A stretch of DNA of 64,000 bases from assembly GCA_964506325.1 (NCBI GenBank), contig CAZDLO010000005.1:20962-84961 (forward strand), in the 5' to 3' direction. This DNA comes from CAINVV01 sp964506325 (GTDB lineage: Bacteria > Bacteroidota > Bacteroidia > Bacteroidales > Prolixibacteraceae). Positions 33,590 to 41,594 of the stretch are shown here, piece after piece. The notes beneath the pieces are model-generated. The model ran no database searches. It saw nothing but the letters and a program-made list of their open reading frames with translations, and had not been told where the DNA came from. Each line of letters opens with the position of its first letter. Positions within the stretch are counted from its first letter, which is position 1. Position numbers and translations under genes: made by a program.

Positions 33590-34198
33590 TTATTCTCCGT
33601 CAACGTAAATATGTCCTTTGGTTTTCATGAAGGACCACCTGGTCATTTGGGAATCTGATTTGAAACCTCCTGATCCTGTGATGTACTGGTCTCCTTTTTT
33701 GATGCTGACGAACTGATCGGAGAAGATAAGGTCTTCAGTTTCGTGGTACTTTAATTCCTCCGACCGGAGAGTGTCCCCTTCACTGTTGACAAGCACAACA
33801 TTTCCGTTTGCCTCCCATTTTTTTTCAAGGTCAAAATATTTCCCGTGATTGCCTGATAATTGTGAGATGATCTTCCGGTCACTATCATATTTTTGAAGTA
33901 AAAATCCATTCGGAAAGTCTTTGTACGGTACCTTGGGGTCATCATAGATTAGCAATTTGGGCGTTTGCAAATGATATTTGACAACTCCTGAATCTGTAAC
34001 GAACGTCTCAAAATTATTGGCTTCCATGGCAAGCAATTTGTTGCTTTTCAGTATGTCAGAGGGAATATCCGTGGAAACTTTTGTCTGGCATGCGAAAAAA
34101 ATGACAGCAAGGGGCAGGATAATTGCAACCGGATAGAGTACGGTCTGAATCCAGCTTCCAAAGATGGAAATTCCTTGAAATGAGTTTTTTTCTTTCAT
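33590..34198 (-). CDS. lptC: LPS export protein LptC
   Basis: A 202-residue protein with an N-terminal membrane anchor that ends in LAVIFFACQTK, which reads as a lipobox. Next comes an OstA/LptC beta-jellyroll domain with NNFETFVTDSGVVKYHLQTPKL, GNHGKYFDLEKKWEANGNVVLVN, EGDTLRSEELKYHETEDLI and a final ITGSGGFKSD. It passes lipopolysaccharide from the LptBFG transporter to LptA in the periplasm. It is downstream of the OMP and coaX on the same strand, a gene order often seen in this phylum. Confidence 0.88.
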   Translation of the reverse strand: MKEKNSFQGISIFGSWIQTVLYPVAIILPLAVIFFACQTKVSTDIPSDILKSNKLLAMEANNFETFVTDSGVVKYHLQTPKLLIYDDPKVPYKDFPNGFLLQKYDSDRKIISQLSGNHGKYFDLEKKWEANGNVVLVNSEGDTLRSEELKYHETEDLIFSDQFVSIKKGDQYITGSGGFKSDSQMTRWSFMKTKGHIYVDGE

Positions 34199-34271
34199 TC
34201 AGACAATGCCAATGTTTAATTTTTAAGGATTCTCCCGGTTAGCCACCAGTTTAAAGCACGGGATCAGCATT

Positions 34272-35567
34272 TTAGTCAAATTTTGTTTTGTAGAACCACC
34301 TGTCATGCAGGAAGAAGTGTAAGGTAAACTTAGCATAAGTTTCCTTTATCAGATCCATCTCCATGGTCCCGTAGCGGCCTATTTCGCAGGATAGGTTTAG
34401 CAGCGAACGGTACTGACGGCTGAGCGGTAATCCAAGGCCAAAAGTAATACCATATGTTTTGAGTTGTATTCCGTTCAGGGTCAGGTAGGAATTTTCATAA
34501 AAACCACCAAAGCGGTATTCTGTTCTATCCCAGTAGCTTCTGATGGAATACATGTTGGGAACAAATTCTATTCCGGTTGAATACCTGCTGCTGTTGGAGA
34601 GGTAGGACACCTGCTCTCCCAGAAATTGGGCTTCTTTCCACTGCTGGAAATAAGCGTCTGCTCCAAAAGTTATTTTATTCTTTATCGTGTACGAAAAACC
34701 CGTTCCATAGGACATGGGTAGTTCAAGTCCTGAGTTGCTGGATTCTAAATGTTGAATGGTGTCTACAATGGCTGCTGATTGTGAGGAAAGCCTGAAAAGC
34801 GCCCTTTCTTCATGTATGACGTATGTTGATTTGATATTCACTTTTGGTTCGAAAGTTGCGCCAAAGGTAAAACTGTTGCCATTTTTTGAACTGACCTGGT
34901 ACTGAAGTCCGTTGGTAATTCCAAATCCATGTGAGTTCAGGCTGCTGTTTTTCATGTAATCGTAGGCTTCCGAATCGTACGGGAAATAGATATACGTATT
35001 ATCGGATACTTTTCCAAACAGGAACCATGTATTGATTCCAAGGGACAAATGTTTGCCAAGCCTGATAGCGTTACCCAGGTAGACCTTGGTCAGCGTACCA
35101 ATACCTGAAAATCCCGAACTGGACATTAACAGTCCAGAACCTTCTGTTACATTAATGTTGTATCCTTTTGCCGCATAAGGCAATAATCCAAATGAGCCGG
35201 CCCACCAGGGCGTGACAGGAAGTTCAAAGGTCAGGTGATCAAAATTTACATTGGTCCTTTTATTTTCTGTTGTATTGGTCTTTGAATCAGTGAATTTTGC
35301 ATTAATACCAAACTGCATCAGGAAAGTAAGTGAATCAATGGCGGTATAGGATGCCGGGTTGGATGGGTTTATTTGAAAACTGTTCCGCATGCCGATCCCG
35401 ATTCCACCCATGCCATCACCACGACCAAAATTGGAGTTATTCAATGTGCCGAAACCAAACCTGGAATAAGGCGAGCTCGTACTGCTGCTGTTTTGTCCAT
35501 ACATACTCAATGGAATGACCAGGACAAAGACGATAGAGAAAAATTTCAGTTTATAGCTTTTCAACAT
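34272..35567 (-). CDS. Outer-membrane beta-barrel protein of unknown role
   Basis: A 431-residue protein with a signal peptide ending at SMYGQNS. The mature N-terminus SSPYSRFGFGTLNNSNFGRGDGMG is followed by alternating polar/hydrophobic strands with many Gly and aromatic residues. The last residues (FTLHFFLHDRWFYKTKFD) suggest a terminal barrel strand. The layout resembles FadL-like porin families conserved next to coaX and lptC in Bacteroidota, so a transport or envelope-assembly role is possible. Its start overlaps the coaX end by 17 bases, so it is co-translated with an unrelated cytoplasmic kinase. Confidence 0.75.
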   Translation of the reverse strand: MLKSYKLKFFSIVFVLVIPLSMYGQNSSSTSSPYSRFGFGTLNNSNFGRGDGMGGIGIGMRNSFQINPSNPASYTAIDSLTFLMQFGINAKFTDSKTNTTENKRTNVNFDHLTFELPVTPWWAGSFGLLPYAAKGYNINVTEGSGLLMSSSGFSGIGTLTKVYLGNAIRLGKHLSLGINTWFLFGKVSDNTYIYFPYDSEAYDYMKNSSLNSHGFGITNGLQYQVSSKNGNSFTFGATFEPKVNIKSTYVIHEERALFRLSSQSAAIVDTIQHLESSNSGLELPMSYGTGFSYTIKNKITFGADAYFQQWKEAQFLGEQVSYLSNSSRYSTGIEFVPNMYSIRSYWDRTEYRFGGFYENSYLTLNGIQLKTYGITFGLGLPLSRQYRSLLNLSCEIGRYGTMEMDLIKETYAKFTLHFFLHDRWFYKTKFD

Positions 35568-36285
35568 TATATTCTAGAATTCTGTTTAAACCAATGAGGG
35601 TGATCTCAGATTTTACAAAGATGTGATTTTTTAATCTTCTTTCAAAGAATGGAGCGTCTCCGCCTGTAAGAACGCAGCGTAATGCGGGAAAATCTTTTTT
35701 AAGCTGGTCAATCATTCCGTCCGTTTCAAGAAGCATCCCGTTAATTACTCCTGCCCGAATAGCCTCCTCTGTGGTCTTTCCAATGAATGGCCATTGGTCC
35801 GACTCCATAACCAGCGGGAGTTTATGTGTAAACTCATGCAAGGCACGGAACCTGCTTTTAAGTCCGGGAGATATGTTTCCTCCCAGAAAAGTTCCGGTCT
35901 TCCCAACCAGGTCGAAGGTGATCGCGGTACCTGCGTCTATTACCAGCAGATCTTCGTCCGGAAATAAATAATTAGCACCAACGGCTGCTGCCAGCCGGTC
36001 AAGTCCAAGCGTATCAGGTGTCGTATAGCCATTTGTCAGAGGCACAGGGGTGTGGTTGTTTAATTCAATAAAACAACTGAATTTAATGTCAAGATAGTGA
36101 TTCAGGGACGGATCGGTCGCTGAAACAGACGACAGGATCGCATGGTCCAACCCTTTATACCTGTTGGCCACCTCCTCAAGGTCTCCAATGGTAAGTTCGT
36201 CAAAAATGAATATTTCAACGATCTCCTGACTTGAAAATACAGCCACTTTAGTTCGGCTGTTTCCCTGATCAATTACTAAGTTCAA
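35551..36285 (-). CDS. coaX: Type III pantothenate kinase
   Basis: A 244-residue ASKHA-fold kinase for the first step of coenzyme A synthesis. VIDQGNSRTKVAVF is the phosphate-1 motif, TPDTLGLDRLAAAVGA the substrate-binding region (GxDR), LVIDAGTAITFDLV the phosphate-2 motif and VLTGGDAPFFERRL the adenosine motif. The N-terminal DQGN replaces the DIGN of other phyla. It starts two bases after the nadC stop. Confidence 0.94.
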   Translation of the reverse strand: MNLVIDQGNSRTKVAVFSSQEIVEIFIFDELTIGDLEEVANRYKGLDHAILSSVSATDPSLNHYLDIKFSCFIELNNHTPVPLTNGYTTPDTLGLDRLAAAVGANYLFPDEDLLVIDAGTAITFDLVGKTGTFLGGNISPGLKSRFRALHEFTHKLPLVMESDQWPFIGKTTEEAIRAGVINGMLLETDGMIDQLKKDFPALRCVLTGGDAPFFERRLKNHIFVKSEITLIGLNRILEYNVEKL

Positions 36286-36287
36286 AA

Positions 36288-37133
36288 CTATTTCAGTTTA
36301 ATATTCATGCTGATATCCAGTGCCTTAACGGAGTGGGTAAGTGCGCCGATGGAAATGTAATCTACCCCGGTGGCTGCAACTTCTTTCACTCTATCGAGAT
36401 TCATATTTCCGGAGGCTTCCACTTTTGCCCGGTGGTTTATTACATCAACACACATTTTCATCGTCTCGTTCGACATGTTGTCGAGCATTATGATATCCGC
36501 TTTCATCTCCAAAGCCTCTCTCACTTCTTCGATTGTCGTTGTTTCAACCTCAATTTTTATACCTGCCCGGACTTGTTGCCTGATTTGCTCAACCGCCTTT
36601 TTTATTCCCCCGGCTACCTTGATATGGTTGTCCTTGATAAGTACCATATCGTAGAGACCGATCCTGTGATTCTCGCCTCCTCCAGCTTTGACAGCATATT
36701 TATCCAGGACCCTTAATCCGGGTGCTGTCTTTCTTGTGTCCAGAATTTTGGTGCCGTATTCCTTTACCTGCTCCACAAAAAGGCCAGTCATGGTTGCTAT
36801 ACCGCTCATTCTTTGCAGGAAGTTGAGGGCAAGCCGTTCCCCTGAAAGAAGTGCACGAAATGGTCCGCTCATCTCCACAAGCAGATCACCCTTTTTCAGT
36901 TTATCACCATCCTGCACCAGGGGTTTCCAGGTGGTCTCAGGTGATAGTATCCTGAAAACAGTTGCAGCAACTTCCATTCCTGCAACAATACCATCGTCTT
37001 TTGCGACCATGGTGGCAGTACAGAACATTTCATCTGGGATCAGGGCGTTGGTGGTTATGTCACCTGTCCCGATATCCTCGTGCAAAGCAGCCTCTATTAA
37101 AGTTTTGATGTGGTTTATTTCAAAATTGTTCAT
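36288..37133 (-). CDS. nadC: Nicotinate-nucleotide pyrophosphorylase (quinolinate phosphoribosyltransferase)
   Basis: A 281-residue enzyme that makes nicotinate mononucleotide from quinolinate and PRPP in de novo NAD synthesis. Motifs: ALHEDIGTGDITTNAL, GERLALNFLQRMSGIATMT, DTRKTAPGLRVLDKYAVKAGGGENHRIGLYDMVLIKDNH, IEVETTTIEEVREAL, ADIIMLDNMSNE and VDYISIGALTHSVKALDISM. ATG 37133 (MNNFEINH) is chosen. It overlaps the nadB stop by 14 bases, which indicates coupling in the NAD pathway. NadA is not in the window. Confidence 0.96.
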   Translation of the reverse strand: MNNFEINHIKTLIEAALHEDIGTGDITTNALIPDEMFCTATMVAKDDGIVAGMEVAATVFRILSPETTWKPLVQDGDKLKKGDLLVEMSGPFRALLSGERLALNFLQRMSGIATMTGLFVEQVKEYGTKILDTRKTAPGLRVLDKYAVKAGGGENHRIGLYDMVLIKDNHIKVAGGIKKAVEQIRQQVRAGIKIEVETTTIEEVREALEMKADIIMLDNMSNETMKMCVDVINHRAKVEASGNMNLDRVKEVAATGVDYISIGALTHSVKALDISMNIKLK

Positions 37134-38712
37134 TGGATGTTTTGTTGCGGACATTCACTGTTTTGATGCTGGCACCTTTCTCCTGGATGATGTGATGAAC
37201 CATAACCGGTGATTCTTCCCGGTAATCAGACCTAACATGACCACCACGGCTCTCCTTGCGTTCCAATGCCGAGATGCATATCAATCTGCATACCGTTGCA
37301 AGGTCGTTAATTTTTTTATAGTTGTAATCAACTTGATTATCAGAATATTGACTTATTATTTCGTTGATTCGGTTCAAAGCTTTGTTTAAATCATTGCTGT
37401 TTCTGACAATACCGACCCTGTCACTCATCAACCGGGATAACTCATTTTTAATCTCCAGATATAGGTGGTCAGTTTCCTGGTTGAGCAAAATTTCCTCACA
37501 AACTGGAGTATCCAACACATGATTGTTAAGACCCTTCGCCTTTTCAACGAGTCTTTTGCCAAAAACAAGGCACTCCAGCAGTGAATTACTTGCCAGCCTG
37601 TTTGCTCCCATCACACCGGTAGATGCAACCTCACCACAGGCAAAAAGGCCTGTAATATTGGTTTGGCCCCACAAATCAGTATGTATGCCACCCACAGTGT
37701 AATGCGCTGCAGGTGAAATGGGTATCAGGTCTTTAGTGAGGTCAATGCCATAACCGGTTAACTTGGCGTCAATAGAGTGGAACCGCTCTTTCAGAAATTC
37801 CGGCTCCAGGTGTTTCAGGCTGAGGAAAACGGTAGACCCTGTCTCCTGCATGCGTTTGAAAATGGCAGACGCAACCACGTCTCGCGGGGCCAGCTCAGCC
37901 ATCGGATGAGATTCGGCCATAAAGCGCATGCCATATTTATCCAGCAAATGAGCTCCTTCCCCCCTGACTGCCTCACTTATCAGATAGGCATCCTCCCCGT
38001 CAACTGAGAGTGCAGTGGGATGGAATTGGATAAATTCCATGTCGGCCACCTGTGCTCCGGCTTGCCAGGCCAGTGCAATCCCGTCGCCTGTCGCGGTGTA
38101 GGGATTGGTAGATCTTGAATAAATGCGTGAGAGCCCTCCTGTGGCCAGTATGGTAGCTTTAGATCTGAAGATTGCATTTTTGCGGGTATTGTAATCCAAT
38201 GCCTGGATGCCTGTACAAATTCCGTTGCTGGTCAGTATTTTTACAGCGGTAGTATATTCGAAAGGAGTAATTCGGGGAATCGCCAACACCTTTTTCAGCA
38301 TAAATCCGGTCATCACCTTTCCGGTAGCATCTCCATCTGCATGTAAAATTCGACGGTGGGAATGACCGCCTTCCAGACCCAGAATCAACTCTCCTAAGTG
38401 GTCCCTGTCGAAATCAACACCCATTGAAATCAGATGTTTTACTTGCTGAAGGCCTTCGTTGACAAGTATTTCTGATGCATCATAGTCGCAAAGTCCGCGA
38501 CCGGCTGTAAGCGTGTCATCCAGATGGTACATGGGGTCATCGTCAGCACCGATGGCTGCTGCGATTCCTCCCTGGGCATTGTAAGAATTGCTTATATCAA
38601 GGTCTGATTTGGAAATTAGGGCCACGGTACCGCTTTCTGAGGCATGATAAGCAGCCAGGAGCCCGGCCAGTCCGCTGCCGACAACAATAAAATCAAAATC
38701 AAACTGCTTCAT
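37120..38712 (-). CDS. nadB: L-aspartate oxidase
   Basis: A 530-residue flavoprotein that oxidises L-aspartate to iminoaspartate, the first step of quinolinate synthesis. The FAD motif is DFIVVGSGLAGLLAAYHA. The substrate region includes NSYNAQGGIAAAIGADDDP, GLEGGHSHRRILHADGDATG, MEFIQFHPTAL, PAAHYTVGGIHTDLWGQTNI and GLFACGEVASTGVMGANRLASNSLLECLVFG. The C-terminal helical domain is normal. First gene of the operon nadB-nadC-coaX-OMP-lptC. A 404-base non-coding stretch precedes it. Confidence 0.96.
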   Translation of the reverse strand: MKQFDFDFIVVGSGLAGLLAAYHASESGTVALISKSDLDISNSYNAQGGIAAAIGADDDPMYHLDDTLTAGRGLCDYDASEILVNEGLQQVKHLISMGVDFDRDHLGELILGLEGGHSHRRILHADGDATGKVMTGFMLKKVLAIPRITPFEYTTAVKILTSNGICTGIQALDYNTRKNAIFRSKATILATGGLSRIYSRSTNPYTATGDGIALAWQAGAQVADMEFIQFHPTALSVDGEDAYLISEAVRGEGAHLLDKYGMRFMAESHPMAELAPRDVVASAIFKRMQETGSTVFLSLKHLEPEFLKERFHSIDAKLTGYGIDLTKDLIPISPAAHYTVGGIHTDLWGQTNITGLFACGEVASTGVMGANRLASNSLLECLVFGKRLVEKAKGLNNHVLDTPVCEEILLNQETDHLYLEIKNELSRLMSDRVGIVRNSNDLNKALNRINEIISQYSDNQVDYNYKKINDLATVCRLICISALERKESRGGHVRSDYREESPVMVHHIIQEKGASIKTVNVRNKTSNEQF

Positions 38713-39005
38713 GAAACCAACTTAATTGAAATGCCTGTTAAAAAAATGAAAATCAAACGTTTGAATTTCATGAGCTGCTATTAAAGTTTAGAGGTTCAAC
38801 CAACCTTAAAACAGGAAAAACTTTGAAAAATTCCTTTCGTCAAACTGAGCGACAAAAATAACAATTCATCTGAATTTATCTTGTTATTCACATTTCAGTT
38901 GGTATAGTCCCGGGAATTATTATTTCTGTGGCAGATTCCGGAGTCATGACAAAATTTTCCTTCTGATTTGTTGTCCCGGGTAATTCTGTTTTTCAATATT
39001 GTTTT

Positions 39006-39039
39006 TTTGAACAATGAAGAGGGTAATACCCTATATTTG
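39006..39039 (+). promoter_or_regulatory. Bacteroidota-type promoter of the gene at 39118
   Basis: TTTG (39006-39009), 22-base spacer, TATATTTG (39032-39039). The predicted transcript start at about 39044-39046 falls at the base of a hairpin, so the RNA would begin with that structure. Confidence 0.6.
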
Positions 39040-39042
39040 TAT

Positions 39043-39071
39043 CAATACTGCCTCAAAGATAGGCAGTATTG
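39043..39071 (+). promoter_or_regulatory. 5'-leader hairpin
   Basis: CAATACTGCCT and AGGCAGTATTG form a perfect 11-bp stem with the 7-base loop CAAAGAT, right at the predicted transcription start and about 47 bases before the start codon. It could be an mRNA 5'-end stabiliser, a protein-binding operator in DNA, or a translation control element. Confidence 0.55.
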
Positions 39072-39117
39072 AATAGGTTGAGATGCGTTTAGATTTTGTT
39101 AACTAAAATTTATTGGA

Positions 39118-39768
39118 ATGAGAAGGAATTTTTTCAAACTCGCGGTTTTGGCGTTTGTCCTGGTAATTATCTTGCCCGGTTTCGCTGCTTCAGCGCAGAC
39201 GATATCTTCAGCTGGCGGACAGCCTCAAAAGAAGGAGCGTATTGTACGGGTTCTCGTCACAGACAATGGTAAACTCACCGAAAAGGATACAATTATCGTA
39301 GTAGGTAAGGGGAGTAGTGCCTCCTTTACAGCCGGGAATGCAGTTTTCAAGGCTGATACAATCATACTCTCCGGAGATGGAAAAACCAGGGAAAGTACTG
39401 TAACTGTTTTTGTCAACGACAGCAAGGGAAATGAGGAGAAAGACAGTGTTAAAACAACCTACACCTTTATTTCAACAGATTCTACATTCAATAAGCCCGT
39501 TGGTGACATGAAATGGCTGGGTGGAGGTAAACCGAAGATTATTATGCAGAAGGATGGCGGGGATGCTTTTTATTTCCAGGGACCGCCTGCCCGTGTACAT
39601 ATGGGAATCCCTTTGCACGATCCGTTTTCCTTTGATAAGTCAGACCCTGACATTGTATCATACTCCAAAAAAGATATAGGGAAAGGGCAGGAGAAAATTA
39701 CCATCATCAGGAAGAAAAGGACAACACCCGCCGATTTTAATAATGGGGAGATGAAAATTGAGAAGTGA
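39118..39768 (+). CDS. Secreted protein of unknown function
   Basis: A 216-residue protein with a clear signal peptide (LAVLAFVLVIILPGFAASAQ). The mature part has a beta-rich region with repeated KADTIILSGDGKTRES-like hairpins, many Asp/Lys/Ser/Thr residues and a Gly/Pro-rich loop (GPPARVHMGIPLHDPFSF). The tail is basic (ITIIRKKRTT). I recognise no family. It stands alone between a promoter with a leader hairpin and a strong terminator, so it is a monocistronic unit. Possibly a surface or periplasmic structural protein; no function is claimed. Confidence 0.7.
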   Translation: MRRNFFKLAVLAFVLVIILPGFAASAQTISSAGGQPQKKERIVRVLVTDNGKLTEKDTIIVVGKGSSASFTAGNAVFKADTIILSGDGKTRESTVTVFVNDSKGNEEKDSVKTTYTFISTDSTFNKPVGDMKWLGGGKPKIIMQKDGGDAFYFQGPPARVHMGIPLHDPFSFDKSDPDIVSYSKKDIGKGQEKITIIRKKRTTPADFNNGEMKIEK

Positions 39769-39808
39769 TGCCGGTTTTATTGGCCTGATTCACTAATTGG
39801 TTGTTAAA

Positions 39809-39857
39809 AAAGTGCCTGAAGTCATGGGTTTTGACCAACCCATGCTTCAGGCACTTT
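39809..39857. terminator. Strong bidirectional terminator
   Basis: AAAGTGCCTGAA pairs with TTCAGGCACTTT, followed inwards by a small bulge (GT against C) and CATGGGTT/AACCCATG around a six-base loop. It lies between convergent genes, with A and T runs on its two flanks. Confidence 0.85.
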
Positions 39858-39884
39858 AAGTTAAACAGTGTTTAAAATGCTTCC

Positions 39885-41366
39885 TTATACAGGCATATCC
39901 GGCAATGAATAAGGAGCACGGTAGGTATGTTTGATCAGTTCAGCTGCAAATTTCTTGGCAGGAACCGGTTCTGTCCATTTTTTATTGAATGTAGGATGTC
40001 CATCATGAATGACAAAATTATCCTCCAGGCAAATCTTAACAGTTTCCTCTTCCTTCAGGTTGGTGAACTGCATGTTCGGACCATCCCATTCAAGTACTTT
40101 TTTCAGTCCTTGCAGGCGGACAGCTAAAACACCCATTACAACCATTTCATTGAAAGGACCTGACTGGCTGAAGTCTGAAGCGGTCTGAACACGGCTTTCA
40201 GGACTTTCTTTGGCTGCGCGGATCCAGTCCAGCTCATGGCTGACAGTTATTCTTCTGCGTTTTTGAGGAACTACAGGTACTCTTCCTGAGAGTAACCATG
40301 GATCTTTTCCATAACAACCGCAAAACAGGGTGTCTTTAGTTCCGTGGAAAATCACACCACCACCAGAGTTGTTCATATCCTTGCCTGCAGGCCAGTTAAC
40401 TGGCATTTCCGGTTTTAGTCCACCGTCGTACCAAATAACTTTTATTTCAGGAAGGTTAATTTTGATATCCTTTTGCTTTGCTCTTGCAGGGAAGGTCAAA
40501 GAAACCATCTGTGCATTTGGGGCGCAATCTGTTAATAACAAGGTTGAACTTCCCTGAGCTTTGGTTGGATATCCAAGTTTCATCGCTGTGAAAACAGGGT
40601 GCAGGATATGGCAGGCCATATCACCCAGGGCGCCTGTACCAAAGTCCCACCAGCCTCTCCAGTTCCATGGATGGTAAAGTTCGTTGTAAGGACGCATCTG
40701 GGAAGGACCAATGAAGAGATTCCAGTCCAGCGTTTCAGGTACCCACTGTCCGTTTTTGGGAGCATTGAGACCTTGGGGCCAGATAGGCCTGTCGGTAAAG
40801 GCTTCTACTTTGGTTACCTCACCAATTTCGCCATTCCAGATCCATTCGCAGGTAAGACTTACGCCTTCGCCTGAAGAACCCTGGTTTCCCATTTGAGTAG
40901 CAACTTTTGTTTTTTCCGCCAGTTTGGTCAGCAACCTTGATTCATACACTGTGTGTGTTAATGGTTTCTGGGTATAGACATGCTTACCCATTGTCATGGC
41001 GTGGGCTGTGGTGATGGCGTGCGTATGGTCAGCAGTGGCAACCATAACTGCATCAAATGATTTTCCCATCTCATCATACATAACCCGCCAGTCTTTGTAC
41101 TTCTTGGCATTTGGGAAATGCTTGAAAACCGGTTCACTGTACTTCCAGTCAACGTCGCATAAGCCAACGATGTTTTCGGATGACATATTTTTCAGGTTAC
41201 CAAAACCCATACCACCAACACCAATACCGACAATATTAAGCTTATCGCTGGGGGCTTTGTGTCCCAATCCGGCAATTGTGTTAGAAGGGACCACGGTGAT
41301 AGCTGCAGCGGCTGCAGCTGAAGTTCCCAAAAATCCTCTTCTCGAAACTTTGTTTTTTTCCTTCAT
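39885..41366 (-). CDS. Gfo/Idh/MocA oxidoreductase with Tat signal
   Basis: A 493-residue exported dehydrogenase. The N-terminus VSRRGFLGTSAAAAAAITVV is a twin-arginine signal, so the enzyme is folded with its NAD(P) cofactor before export. IVGIGVGGMGFGNLKNM is the Rossmann motif, DHTHAITTAHAMTMGKHVYTQKPLTHTV the second segment with the catalytic QKP lysine (EKP variant), and YHPWNWRGWWDFGTGALGDMACH the substrate loop. The family oxidises or hydrolyses sugars and glycosides, often via 3-keto intermediates. Substrate unknown. It is separated from neighbours by terminators on both sides. Confidence 0.9.
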   Translation of the reverse strand: MKEKNKVSRRGFLGTSAAAAAAITVVPSNTIAGLGHKAPSDKLNIVGIGVGGMGFGNLKNMSSENIVGLCDVDWKYSEPVFKHFPNAKKYKDWRVMYDEMGKSFDAVMVATADHTHAITTAHAMTMGKHVYTQKPLTHTVYESRLLTKLAEKTKVATQMGNQGSSGEGVSLTCEWIWNGEIGEVTKVEAFTDRPIWPQGLNAPKNGQWVPETLDWNLFIGPSQMRPYNELYHPWNWRGWWDFGTGALGDMACHILHPVFTAMKLGYPTKAQGSSTLLLTDCAPNAQMVSLTFPARAKQKDIKINLPEIKVIWYDGGLKPEMPVNWPAGKDMNNSGGGVIFHGTKDTLFCGCYGKDPWLLSGRVPVVPQKRRRITVSHELDWIRAAKESPESRVQTASDFSQSGPFNEMVVMGVLAVRLQGLKKVLEWDGPNMQFTNLKEEETVKICLEDNFVIHDGHPTFNKKWTEPVPAKKFAAELIKHTYRAPYSLPDMPV

Positions 41367-41543
41367 CAGAATAAAATTTATAGAATTAAAAATTTTGTAA
41401 CGTAGCCGTAAATATAAAAAATTTATTGGATTGTGATTGTGATTGAAGGTATATTCCGGTTTAATATTTTGCGATTTTTGATTCAGAAGTCAGGAAAATG
41501 ATTTACCCCGAAAATCCTGCCATAAGCCCTTCGTTTGATGTAA

Positions 41544-41578
41544 AATAATAGCCATCCCGGAAAAGGATGGCTATTATT
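41544..41578 (-). terminator. Rho-independent terminator after the TonB receptor
   Basis: A perfect 14-bp stem AATAATAGCCATCC/GGATGGCTATTATT with a 7-base loop lies 16 bases past the stop codon of the receptor. On the minus strand the stem ends in AT-rich sequence with TTTTA. Confidence 0.8.
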
Positions 41579-41594
41579 CTGAAGCAGGCAGTTA

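Larger units (their letters stand above)
38713..39117. other. Divergent intergenic region with promoter and hairpin
   Basis: Separates nadB (minus) and the secreted unknown (plus). It holds the plus-strand promoter at 39006-39039 and the hairpin at 39043-39071, described separately. On the minus side only a weak TAAGTTGG box lies close to the nadB start. No small gene or RNA was recognised. Confidence 0.5.

Noticed and set aside
36688..37212. 174-codon plus-strand frame
   Set aside because: Antisense across the nadC-nadB junction, both of which are complete well-known genes.
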